Source: Saccoglossus kowalevskii | Lineage: Eukaryota; Hemichordata; Enteropneusta; Harrimaniidae | Assembly: GCF_000003605.2 (NCBI RefSeq) | Contig: NW_003144157.1 | Coordinates: forward strand, 1 to 11,434 | Length of the DNA: 11,434 nucleotides | Direction: 5' to 3' | Shown: positions 1 through 9,103 of the stretch, in pieces | Layout of the letters: each line of letters opens with the position of its first letter | Position numbering within the stretch: position 1 is the first letter of the stretch | Program-made: the position numbers and the translations under genes | The notes under the pieces: generated by a model | What the model was told of the DNA's origin: nothing | The model's input: the letters and a program-made list of their open reading frames with translations, nothing else | Databases searched by the model: none

Positions 1-571
1 GTAAGCATACATGGGACACATACAGGTAAGCCTACATGGGACACATACAGGTAAGCCTACATGGGACACATACAGGTAAGCCTACATGGGACACATACAG
101 GTAAGCCTACATGGGACACATACAGGTAAGCATACATGGGACACATACAGGTAAGCCTACATGGGACACATACAGGTAAGCCTACATGGGACACATACAG
201 GTAAGCATACATGGGACACATACAGGTAAGCCTACATGGGACACATACAGGTAAGCCTACATGGGACACATACAGGTAAGCCTACATGGGACACATACAG
301 GTAAGCCTACATGGACACATACAGGTAAGCATACATGGGACACATACAGGTAAGCCTACATGGGACACGTACATGTAAGCCTACATGGGGCACATACAGG
401 TAAGCCTACATGGGACACATACAGGTAAGCCTACATGGACACATAAACGCAAGCCTACATGGGACACATACAGGTAAGCCTACATGGACACATACAGGTA
501 AGCCTACATGGGACACATACAGGTAAGCCTACATGGGACACATACAGGTAAGCCTACATGGGACACATACA
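1..571 (+). repeat. Leading module, copy 1 of the 5.5-kb macro-repeat
   Basis: Units begin with GCAT variants at 1, 126 and 201 among standard units. A short unit (301) and a GCAT unit (325) follow, then a unit ending ACACGTACAT (350-374), a GGGGC unit (375), and a short unit with the rare ending ATAAAC before GCAAG (425-448). I read the block as identical to 5548-6118 (offset 5547). It diverges at 572, where the unit ends CAG here but CAT at 6119. The rare changes ACGTACAT and ATAAACGC occur only in these two places, so the copies share descent. The left end is cut by the window. Confidence 0.9.
372..387. other. Perfect inverted repeat at a CATGT junction
   Basis: CATGTA, four bases AGCC, then TACATG form a perfect 6-bp stem with a 4-base loop. 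In the standard unit the left arm is CAGGTA and the stem has one mismatch. The same 16-bp element lies at 1536, 2528, 4609, 5919, 6117, 8045 and 10367. A cruciform or RNA hairpin is possible but is only an inference. Confidence 0.7.
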
Positions 572-771
572 GGTAAGCCTACATGGGACACATACAGGTA
601 AGCCTACATGGGACACATATAGGTAAGCCTACATGGGACACATACAGGTAAGCCTACATGGGACACATATAGGTAAGCCTACATGGGACACATACAGGTA
701 AGCCTACATGAACACATACAAGGTAAGCCTACATGGGACACATATAGGTAAGCCTACATGGACACATACAG
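572..771 (+). repeat. TATAG-junction module
   Basis: Three units here end CATATAG instead of CATACAG (ends at 622, 672 and 747). Between the second and third lies a GAAC unit with an extra A before its last G (698-722, 25 bp). The order TATAG, standard, TATAG, standard, GAAC, TATAG recurs at 9228-9376 and 11057-11205, and partly at 6218-6316 and 6714-6838. It is a reusable marker module rather than scattered mutation. Confidence 0.85.
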
Positions 772-1145
772 GTAAGCCTACATGGGACACATACAGGTAA
801 GCCTACATGGGACACATACAGGTAAGCCTACATAGGACACATACAGATAAGCTTACATGGAACACATACAGGTAAGCCTACATGGGACACATACAGGTAA
901 GCCTACATGGGACACATACAGGTAAGCCTACATGGGACACATACAGGTAAGCATACATGGACACATACAGGTAAGCCTACATGGGACACATACAGGTAAG
1001 CCTACATGGGACACATACAGGTAGGCCTACATGGGACACATACAGGTAAGCATACATGGGACACATACAGGTAAGCCTACATGGGACACATACAGGTAAG
1101 CCTACATGGGACACATACAGGTAAGCCTACATGGGGCACATACAG
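772..1145 (+). repeat. Module with CATAGG and AAGCTT markers, copy 1
   Basis: Contains a unit with CATAGGAC (822-846), then a unit starting ATAAGCTTAC with body GGAACAC (847-871), a short GCAT unit (947-970), a unit starting GTAGGCC (1021) and a GCAT unit (1046). The same ordered markers occur at 7233-7607, offset 6461 rising to 6462 after a 1-bp insertion there. Differences are few: the extra A at 7358-7383, GTAGG against GTAAG, and GTAACCC plus a CAGTC junction at the end of the second copy. Confidence 0.85.
1021..1030. other. 10-bp perfect palindrome GTAGGCCTAC
   Basis: A single A-to-G change in GTAAGCC makes a perfect palindrome. It also occurs at 9427-9436 and 11256-11265. The alternative change GTAAGCTTAC at 9055-9064 makes another perfect palindrome. 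The standard sequence is one base short of either form. Confidence 0.75.
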
Positions 1146-1439
1146 GTAAGCCTACATGAACACATACAGGTAAGCCTACATAGGACACATACAGGTAAGC
1201 CTACATGGACACATACAGGTAAGCCTACATGGGACACATACAGGTAAGCCTACATGGGACACATACACATAAGCCTACATGGACACATACACGCAAGCCT
1301 ACATGGGACACATACAGGTAAGCCTACATGGACACATACAGGTAAGCCTACATGGGACACATACAGGTAAGCCTACATGGGACACATACAGGTAAGCCTA
1401 CATGGACACATACAGGTAAGCCTACATGGACACATACAG
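1146..1439 (+). repeat. Mixed-unit stretch without a long partner
   Basis: Twelve units including GAAC (1146), CATAGG (1170), several short units, and an odd junction CACATAAG at 1266-1273 that occurs nowhere else I found. A CACGC junction follows at 1290-1294. I did not find a long identical partner elsewhere in the window, so this may be an older or recombined part of the array. It holds no gene. Confidence 0.75.
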
Positions 1440-2256
1440 GTAAGCCTACATGGGACACATACAGGTAAGCCTACATGGGACACATACAGGTAAGCCTACA
1501 TGGACACATACAGGTAAGCCTACATGGGACACATACATGTAAGCCTACATGGGGCACATACAGGTAAGCCTACATGGACACATACACGCAAGCCTACATG
1601 GGACACATACAGGTAAGCCTACATGGACACATACACGCAAGCCTACATGGACACATACACGCAAGCCTACATGGACACATACAGGTAAGCCTACATGGGA
1701 CACATACAGGTAAGCCTACATGGACACATACACGCAAGCCTACATGGGACACATACAGGTAAGCCTACATGGGACACATACAGGTAAGCCTACATGAACA
1801 CATACAGGTAAGCCTACATGGGACACATACAGGTAAGCATACATTGGACACATACAGGTAAGCATACATTGGACACATACAGGTAAGCCTACATGGGACA
1901 CATACAGGTAAGCCTACATGGGACACATACAGGTAAGCCTACATGGGACACATACAGGTAAGCCTACATGGGACCCATACAGGTAAGCCTTCATGGGACA
2001 CATACAGGTAAGCATACATGGACACATACAGGTAAGCATACATGGGACACATACAGGTAAGCCTACATGGGACACATACAGGTAAGCCTACATGGGACAC
2101 ATACAGGTAAGCCTGCATGGGACACATACAGGTAAGCCTACATGGGACACATACAGGTAAGCCTACATGGGACACATACAGGTAAGCATACATTGGACAC
2201 ATACAGGTAAGCCTACATGGGACACATACAGGTAAGCCTACATGGGACACATACAG
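1440..2256 (+). repeat. 992-bp-period higher-order repeat, copy 1
   Basis: Thirty-three units read in the same order and with the same variants at 2432-3248, which I read as identical over 817 bp at offset 992. Landmarks: CATGT junction (1536-1540), GGGGC unit (1539), CACGC junctions (around 1587, 1636, 1660, 1733), two adjacent ATTGG units (1833 and 1858), a GGACCCAT unit (1958), a CCTTCATG unit (1983), a CCTGCATG unit (2107) and an ATTGG unit (2182). Several of these changes are confined to this pair or nearly so, which indicates a recent head-to-tail duplication. Confidence 0.92.
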
Positions 2257-2431
2257 GTAAGCCTACATGGGACACATACAGGTAAGCATACATGGGACAC
2301 ATACAGGTAAGCCTACATGGGACACATACAGGTAAGCCTACATGGGACACATACAGGTAAGCATACATGGGACACATACAGGTAAGCCTACATGGGACAC
2401 ATACAGGTAAGCCTACATGGGACACATACAG
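2257..2431 (+). repeat. Segment completing the 992-bp period
   Basis: Seven units, standard except GCAT at 2282 and 2357. It joins copy 1 directly to copy 2 of the 992-bp repeat. It also resembles 226-300, 5773-5847 and 10096-10270, where GCAT units are likewise spaced 75 bp apart. With its flanks it is part of the 2207-2799 block that matches 10046-10638. Confidence 0.85.
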
Positions 2432-3248
2432 GTAAGCCTACATGGGACACATACAGGTAAGCCTACATGGGACACATACAGGTAAGCCTACATGGACACA
2501 TACAGGTAAGCCTACATGGGACACATACATGTAAGCCTACATGGGGCACATACAGGTAAGCCTACATGGACACATACACGCAAGCCTACATGGGACACAT
2601 ACAGGTAAGCCTACATGGACACATACACGCAAGCCTACATGGACACATACACGCAAGCCTACATGGACACATACAGGTAAGCCTACATGGGACACATACA
2701 GGTAAGCCTACATGGACACATACACGCAAGCCTACATGGGACACATACAGGTAAGCCTACATGGGACACATACAGGTAAGCCTACATGAACACATACAGG
2801 TAAGCCTACATGGGACACATACAGGTAAGCATACATTGGACACATACAGGTAAGCATACATTGGACACATACAGGTAAGCCTACATGGGACACATACAGG
2901 TAAGCCTACATGGGACACATACAGGTAAGCCTACATGGGACACATACAGGTAAGCCTACATGGGACCCATACAGGTAAGCCTTCATGGGACACATACAGG
3001 TAAGCATACATGGACACATACAGGTAAGCATACATGGGACACATACAGGTAAGCCTACATGGGACACATACAGGTAAGCCTACATGGGACACATACAGGT
3101 AAGCCTGCATGGGACACATACAGGTAAGCCTACATGGGACACATACAGGTAAGCCTACATGGGACACATACAGGTAAGCATACATTGGACACATACAGGT
3201 AAGCCTACATGGGACACATACAGGTAAGCCTACATGGGACACATACAG
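2432..3248 (+). repeat. 992-bp-period higher-order repeat, copy 2
   Basis: Same unit order as 1440-2256, with the CATGT junction at 2528-2532, ATTGG units at 2825, 2850 and 3174, GGACCCAT at 2950, CCTTCATG at 2975 and CCTGCATG at 3099. No mismatch seen by eye. Identity ends at the next unit (3249), which has GAGACAC where copy 1 has GGGACAC; beyond it the two diverge completely into short units. Confidence 0.92.
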
Positions 3249-3466
3249 GTAAGCCTACATGAGACACATACAGGTAAGCCTACATGGACACATACAGGTA
3301 AGCCTACATGGACACATACAGGTAAGCCTACATGGACACATACAGGTAAGCCTACATGGACACATACAGGTAAGCCTACATGGACACATACAGGTAAGCC
3401 TACATGGACACATACAGGTAAGCCTACATGGACACATACAGGTAAGCCTACATGGGACACATACAG
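3249..3466 (+). repeat. GAGAC unit plus seven short units, copy 1
   Basis: A GAGAC unit (3249) is followed by seven identical 24-bp units (3274-3441) and a standard unit. The same cassette, with two GAGAC units, occurs at 4270-4512 and 7706-7948. Because 24 is a multiple of three, several frames on both strands stay open with 8-residue periods. These are not genes. The exact repetition of seven short units in all three places argues for copying of the whole cassette rather than repeated slippage. Confidence 0.88.
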
Positions 3467-3702
3467 GTAAGCCTACATGGTACACATACAGGTAAGCCTA
3501 CATGGGACCCATACAGGTAAGAATACATGGGACCCATACAGGTAAGCCTACATGGGACACATACAGGTAAGCCTACATTGGACACATACAGGTAAGCATA
3601 CATGGACACATACATGGGACACATACAGGTAAGCCTACATGGGACACATACAGGTAAGCCTACATGGGACACATACAGGTAAGCCTACATGAACACATAC
3701 AG
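3467..3702 (+). repeat. Divergent stretch with many private changes
   Basis: Contains a GGTACAC unit (3467), GGACCCAT in two adjacent units (3492 and 3517), a GAATAC unit (3517), a CATTGG unit (3567) and a 37-bp composite unit (3592-3628). Most of these changes are not seen elsewhere. Such degenerate stretches often mark older array parts or former array edges. Confidence 0.8.
3592..3628 (+). repeat. 37-bp composite unit with internal deletion
   Basis: A short GCAT unit runs through GGACACATAC and then passes straight into ATGGGACACATACAG, skipping the usual AG|GTAAGCCTAC. About 12 bp relative to two full units are missing. The join lies in ACATAC/TACATG similarity, consistent with slippage or short-homology recombination inside the array. 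Confidence 0.85.
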
Positions 3703-4126
3703 GTAAGCCTACATGGGACACATACAGTCAAGCCTACATGGACACATACACGCAAGCCTACATGGGACACATACAGGTAAGCCTACATGGGACACATACA
3801 GGTAAGCCTACATGGGACACATACAGGTAAGCCTACATGGGGCACATACAGGTAAGCCTACATGAACACATACAGGTAAGCCTACATGGACACATACAGG
3901 TAAGCCTACATGAACACATACAGGTATGCCTACATGGACACATACAGGTAAGCCTACGTGGGACACATACAGTCAAGCCTACATGGGGCACATACAGGTA
4001 AGCCTACATGGAACACATACAGGTAAGCCTACATGGAACACATACAGGTAAGCCTACATGGGACACATACAGGTAAGCCTACATGGGGCACATACAGGTA
4101 AGCCTACATGAACACATACAGGTAAG
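3703..4126 (+). repeat. Mosaic stretch with GGAAC, GGGGC, GAAC and CAGTC markers
   Basis: Includes CAGTC junctions after 3727 and 3972, GGGGC units (3827, 3973, 4073), GAAC units (3852, 3900, 4098) and two adjacent GGAAC units (3998 and 4023). Single changes include GTATGCC (3924) and CTACGTG (unit 3948). The order GGGGC, GAAC, standard, CAGTC, GGGGC also appears near 6565, 6889, 8686 and 9527. Confidence 0.8.
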
Positions 4127-5102
4127 CCTACATGGGACACATACAGTCAAGCCTACATGGGGCACATACAGGTAAGCCTACATGGGACACATACAGGTAA
4201 GCCTACATGGACACATACACGCAAGCCTACATGGGACACATACAGGTAAGCCTACATGGACACATACAGGTAAGCCTACATGAGACACATACAGGTAAGC
4301 CTACATGAGACACATACAGGTAAGCCTACATGGACACATACAGGTAAGCCTACATGGACACATACAGGTAAGCCTACATGGACACATACAGGTAAGCCTA
4401 CATGGACACATACAGGTAAGCCTACATGGACACATACAGGTAAGCCTACATGGACACATACAGGTAAGCCTACATGGACACATACAGGTAAGCCTACATG
4501 GGACACATACAGGTAAGCCTACATGGGACACATACAGGTAAGCCTACATGGGACACATACAGGTAAGCCTACATGGACACATACAGGTAAGCCTACATGG
4601 GACACATACATGTAAGCCTACATGGGGCACATACAGGTAAGCCTACATGGACACATACACGCAAGCCTACATGGGACACATACAGGTAAGCCTACATGGA
4701 CACATACACGCAAGCCTACATGGACACATACACGCAAGCCTACATGGACACATACAGGTAAGCCTACATGGGACACATACAGGTAAGCCTACATGGACAC
4801 ATACACGCAAGTCTACATGGGACACATACAGGTAAGCCTACATGGGACACATACAGGTAAGCCTACATGAACACATACAGGTAAGCCTACATGGGACACA
4901 TACAGGTAAGCCTACATGAACACATACAGGTAAGCCTACATGGGACACATACAGGTAAGTCTACATGGGGCACATACACGCAAGTCTACATGGGACACAT
5001 ACAGGTAAGCCTACATGGGACACATACAGGTAAGCCTACATGAACACATACAGGTAAGCCTACATGGGACACATACAGGTAAGCCTACATGAACACATAC
5101 AG
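4127..5102 (+). repeat. 976-bp higher-order block, copy 1
   Basis: I read this as identical to 7563-8538 at offset 3436. Landmarks in order: CAGTC junction, GGGGC unit, CACGC junction, two GAGAC units (4270 and 4295), seven short units (4320-4487), CATGT junction (4609-4613), a cluster of CACGC junctions, GTCT units (4807, 4955, 4980) and alternating standard and GAAC units. The left limit is a single difference (GTAAGCC here, GTAACCC at 7558). The right limit is the junction after 5102, CAGGT here and CAGTC at 8538. Confidence 0.92.
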
Positions 5103-5522
5103 GTAAGCCTACATGGGACACATACAGGTAAGCCTACATGAACACATACAGGTAAGCCTACATGGGACACATACAGGTAAGCCTACATGGACACATACAC
5201 GCAAGTCTACATGGGACACATACAGGTAAGCCTACATGGGACACATACAGGTAAGCCTACATGAACACATACAGGTAAGCCTACATGGGACACATACAGG
5301 TAAGCCTACATGAACACATACAGGTAAGCCTACATGGGACACATACAGGTAAGTCTACATGGGGCACATACAGGTAAGCCTACATGGGGCACATACAGGT
5401 AAGCCTACATGGAACACATACAGGTAAGCCTACATGGGACACATACAGGTAAGCCTACATGGGGCACATACAGCTAAGCCTACATGAACACATACAGGTA
5501 AGCCTACATGGGGCACATACAG
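5103..5522 (+). repeat. Alternating standard/GAAC units and GGGGC-rich tail
   Basis: Standard and GAAC units alternate (49-bp pairs) behind a CACGC-GTCT unit at 5201, repeating the pattern that starts at 4807 and 4980. After 5349 come GGGGC units (5349, 5374, 5449, 5498), one GGAAC unit (5399) and a GAAC unit with the unique junction CAGCTAAG (5471-5478). It ends at the start of the second macro-copy. Confidence 0.82.
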
Positions 5523-6118
5523 GTAAGCCTTCATGGGACACATACAGGTAAGCATACATGGGACACATACAGGTAAGCCTACATGGGACACATACAGGTA
5601 AGCCTACATGGGACACATACAGGTAAGCCTACATGGGACACATACAGGTAAGCCTACATGGGACACATACAGGTAAGCATACATGGGACACATACAGGTA
5701 AGCCTACATGGGACACATACAGGTAAGCCTACATGGGACACATACAGGTAAGCATACATGGGACACATACAGGTAAGCCTACATGGGACACATACAGGTA
5801 AGCCTACATGGGACACATACAGGTAAGCCTACATGGGACACATACAGGTAAGCCTACATGGACACATACAGGTAAGCATACATGGGACACATACAGGTAA
5901 GCCTACATGGGACACGTACATGTAAGCCTACATGGGGCACATACAGGTAAGCCTACATGGGACACATACAGGTAAGCCTACATGGACACATAAACGCAAG
6001 CCTACATGGGACACATACAGGTAAGCCTACATGGACACATACAGGTAAGCCTACATGGGACACATACAGGTAAGCCTACATGGGACACATACAGGTAAGC
6101 CTACATGGGACACATACA
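5523..6118 (+). repeat. Leading module, copy 2
   Basis: Starts with a CCTTCATG unit (5523) and then repeats positions 1-571 from 5548 onward without a mismatch I could see, including the rare ACGTACAT (5914-5921) and ATAAACGC (5991-5998). Units 5523-5847 also match 9971-10295 (offset 4448). This is the best marker of a macro-repeat boundary. Confidence 0.9.
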
Positions 6119-6713
6119 TGTAAGCCTACATGGGGCACATACAGGTAAGCCTACATGGACACATACACGCAAGCCTACATGGGACACATACAGGTAAGCC
6201 TACATGGACACATACACGCAAGCCTACATGGGACACATATAGGTAAGCCTACATGGGACACATACAGGTAAGCCTACATGAACACATACAGGTAAGCCTA
6301 CATGGGACACATATAGGTAAGCCTACATGGGACACATACAGGTAAGCCTACATGGGACACATACAGGTAAGCCTACATGGGACACATACAGGTAAGCCTA
6401 CATGGGACACATACAGGTAAGCCTACATGAACACATACAGGTAAGCCTACATGGGACACATACAGGTAAGCCTACATGAACACATACAGGTAAGCCTACA
6501 TGGGACACATACAGGTAAGCCTACATGGGACACATACAGGTAAGCCTACATGGAACACATACAGGTAAGCCTACATGGGGCACATACAGGTAAGCCTACA
6601 TGAACACATACAGGTAAGCCTACATGGGACACATACAGTCAAGCCTACATGGGGCACATACAGGTAAGCCTACATGGGACACATACAGGTAAGCCTACAT
6701 GGGACACATACAG
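6119..6713 (+). repeat. Mixed module after the CATGT junction
   Basis: Begins at a CATGT junction followed by a GGGGC unit and two CACGC junctions (around 6168 and 6217). Two TATAG units follow (ends 6242 and 6316), then alternating GAAC and standard units, then the GGAAC, GGGGC, GAAC, CAGTC, GGGGC series (6540-6663). The last series is shared with 9502-9625. Confidence 0.82.
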
Positions 6714-6962
6714 GTAAGCCTACATGGGACACATATAGGTAAGCCTACATGGGACACATACAGGTAAGCCTACATGGGACACATATAGGTAAGCCCTACA
6801 TGGGACACATACAGGTAAGCCTACATGAACACATACAGGTAAGCCTACATGGGACACATACAGGTAAGCCTACATGGGACACATACAGGTAAGCCTACAT
6901 GGGGCACATACAGGTAAGCCTACATGAACACATACAGGTAAGCCTACATGGGACACATACAG
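6714..6962 (+). repeat. TATAG module with a 26-bp unit
   Basis: TATAG units end at 6738 and 6788. The next unit has an extra C (GTAAGCCCTAC, 6789-6814, 26 bp). GAAC, GGGGC and GAAC units follow, then a CAGTC junction after 6962. It is related to 598-771 and 9228-9376 but lacks the third TATAG unit. Confidence 0.82.
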
Positions 6963-7232
6963 TCAAGCCTACATGGGGCACATACAGGTAAGCCTACATG
7001 GGACACATACAGGTAAGCCTACATGGGACACATACAGGTAAGCCTACATGGGACACATACAGGTAAGCCTACATGGACACATACACGCAAGCCTACATGG
7101 GACACATACAGGTAAGCCTACATGGACACATACACGCAAGCCTACATGGGACACATACAGGTAAGCCTACATGGACACATACAGGTAAGCCTACATGGAC
7201 ACATACAGGTAAGCCTACATGGACACATACAG
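6963..7232 (+). repeat. CACGC plus short-unit module, copy 1
   Basis: A GGGGC unit is followed by three standard units, CACGC junctions after 7086 and 7135, and three short units (7161-7232). The same order lies at 8785-9054 (offset 1822), where one further short unit with GCTTAC (9055) follows. Here the next unit is standard. Confidence 0.85.
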
Positions 7233-7582
7233 GTAAGCCTACATGGGACACATACAGGTAAGCCTACATGGGACACATACAGGTAAGCCTACATAGGACA
7301 CATACAGATAAGCTTACATGGAACACATACAGGTAAGCCTACATGGGACACATACAGGTAAGACCTACATGGGACACATACAGGTAAGCCTACATGGGAC
7401 ACATACAGGTAAGCATACATGGACACATACAGGTAAGCCTACATGGGACACATACAGGTAAGCCTACATGGGACACATACAGGTAAGCCTACATGGGACA
7501 CATACAGGTAAGCATACATGGGACACATACAGGTAAGCCTACATGGGACACATACAGGTAACCCTACATGGGACACATACAG
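7233..7582 (+). repeat. Module with CATAGG and AAGCTT markers, copy 2
   Basis: Partner of 772-1120: CATAGGAC unit at 7283, ATAAGCTTAC with GGAACAC at 7308, a unit with an inserted A (GTAAGACC, 7358-7383), a short GCAT unit at 7409 and a GCAT unit at 7508. The last unit (7558) carries GTAACCC and a CAGTC junction. From 7563 onward it merges into the copy of the 4127-5102 block, so a recombination joint probably lies close to 7558-7583. Confidence 0.85.
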
Positions 7583-8538
7583 TCAAGCCTACATGGGGCA
7601 CATACAGGTAAGCCTACATGGGACACATACAGGTAAGCCTACATGGACACATACACGCAAGCCTACATGGGACACATACAGGTAAGCCTACATGGACACA
7701 TACAGGTAAGCCTACATGAGACACATACAGGTAAGCCTACATGAGACACATACAGGTAAGCCTACATGGACACATACAGGTAAGCCTACATGGACACATA
7801 CAGGTAAGCCTACATGGACACATACAGGTAAGCCTACATGGACACATACAGGTAAGCCTACATGGACACATACAGGTAAGCCTACATGGACACATACAGG
7901 TAAGCCTACATGGACACATACAGGTAAGCCTACATGGGACACATACAGGTAAGCCTACATGGGACACATACAGGTAAGCCTACATGGGACACATACAGGT
8001 AAGCCTACATGGACACATACAGGTAAGCCTACATGGGACACATACATGTAAGCCTACATGGGGCACATACAGGTAAGCCTACATGGACACATACACGCAA
8101 GCCTACATGGGACACATACAGGTAAGCCTACATGGACACATACACGCAAGCCTACATGGACACATACACGCAAGCCTACATGGACACATACAGGTAAGCC
8201 TACATGGGACACATACAGGTAAGCCTACATGGACACATACACGCAAGTCTACATGGGACACATACAGGTAAGCCTACATGGGACACATACAGGTAAGCCT
8301 ACATGAACACATACAGGTAAGCCTACATGGGACACATACAGGTAAGCCTACATGAACACATACAGGTAAGCCTACATGGGACACATACAGGTAAGTCTAC
8401 ATGGGGCACATACACGCAAGTCTACATGGGACACATACAGGTAAGCCTACATGGGACACATACAGGTAAGCCTACATGAACACATACAGGTAAGCCTACA
8501 TGGGACACATACAGGTAAGCCTACATGAACACATACAG
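7563..8538 (+). repeat. 976-bp higher-order block, copy 2
   Basis: Copy of 4127-5102 with no mismatch seen by eye: GAGAC units at 7706 and 7731, seven short units 7756-7923, CATGT junction at 8045-8049, GTCT units at 8243, 8391 and 8416, and alternating GAAC units to 8538. That every private change is shared over nearly 1 kb shows recent duplication or conversion. Confidence 0.92.
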
Positions 8539-8784
8539 TCAAGCCTACATGGGACACATACAGGTAAGCTACATGAACACATACAGGTAAGTCTACATGG
8601 GACACAAACAGTCAAGCCTACATGGGGCACATACAGGTAAGCCTACATGGAACACATACAGGTAAGCTACATGGGACACATACAGGTAAGCCTACATGGG
8701 GCACATACAGGTAAGCCTACATGAACACATACAGGTAAGCCTACATGGGACACATACAGTCAAGCCTACATGGGGCACATACAG
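8539..8784 (+). repeat. Indel-bearing stretch downstream of the 976-bp block
   Basis: Has a 23-bp unit missing one C (GTAAGCTACATG, 8564-8586), a GTCT unit with ACAAACAG (8587-8611), a 24-bp unit again missing C (8662-8685) and CAGTC junctions after 8538, 8611 and 8759. The deletion of one C from GCCTAC recurs at 10761. Confidence 0.82.
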
Positions 8785-9103
8785 GTAAGCCTACATGGGG
8801 CACATACAGGTAAGCCTACATGGGACACATACAGGTAAGCCTACATGGGACACATACAGGTAAGCCTACATGGGACACATACAGGTAAGCCTACATGGAC
8901 ACATACACGCAAGCCTACATGGGACACATACAGGTAAGCCTACATGGACACATACACGCAAGCCTACATGGGACACATACAGGTAAGCCTACATGGACAC
9001 ATACAGGTAAGCCTACATGGACACATACAGGTAAGCCTACATGGACACATACAGGTAAGCTTACATGGACACATACAGGTAAGCCTACATGGGACACATA
9101 CAG
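8785..9103 (+). repeat. CACGC plus short-unit module, copy 2
   Basis: Repeats 6963-7232 through 9054. It then has a fourth short unit starting with the perfect palindrome GTAAGCTTAC (9055-9064) and a standard unit. The presence of four short units against three fits gain or loss of one unit since the duplication. Confidence 0.85.

Noticed and set aside
57-269. 70-codon minus-strand frames at 57-269, 2213-2425, 5604-5816 and 10052-10264 as a conserved gene family
   Set aside because: Their identity follows from the duplicated leading module. They start and stop inside repeat units without any coding signature.
847-856. AAGCTT-containing site as a cloning or vector joint
   Set aside because: The flanks are ordinary repeat units and the same marker recurs at 7308 within a duplicated module. 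A single C-to-T change explains it.
1939-2250. 103-codon open frame on the minus strand (and its copy at 2931-3242) as a repeat-protein gene
   Set aside because: It consists only of the tandem unit read with a 25-residue period and shares its frame logic with every other open stretch. There is no promoter, no unique end, and the product changes wherever a unit variant changes frame.
3230-3495. Overlapping open frames on both strands around the seven short units (also 4276-4541 and 7712-7977)
   Set aside because: Two frames on each strand are open at once because 24 bp is a multiple of three. This is what any stop-free 24-bp repeat gives, so it is not evidence of coding.
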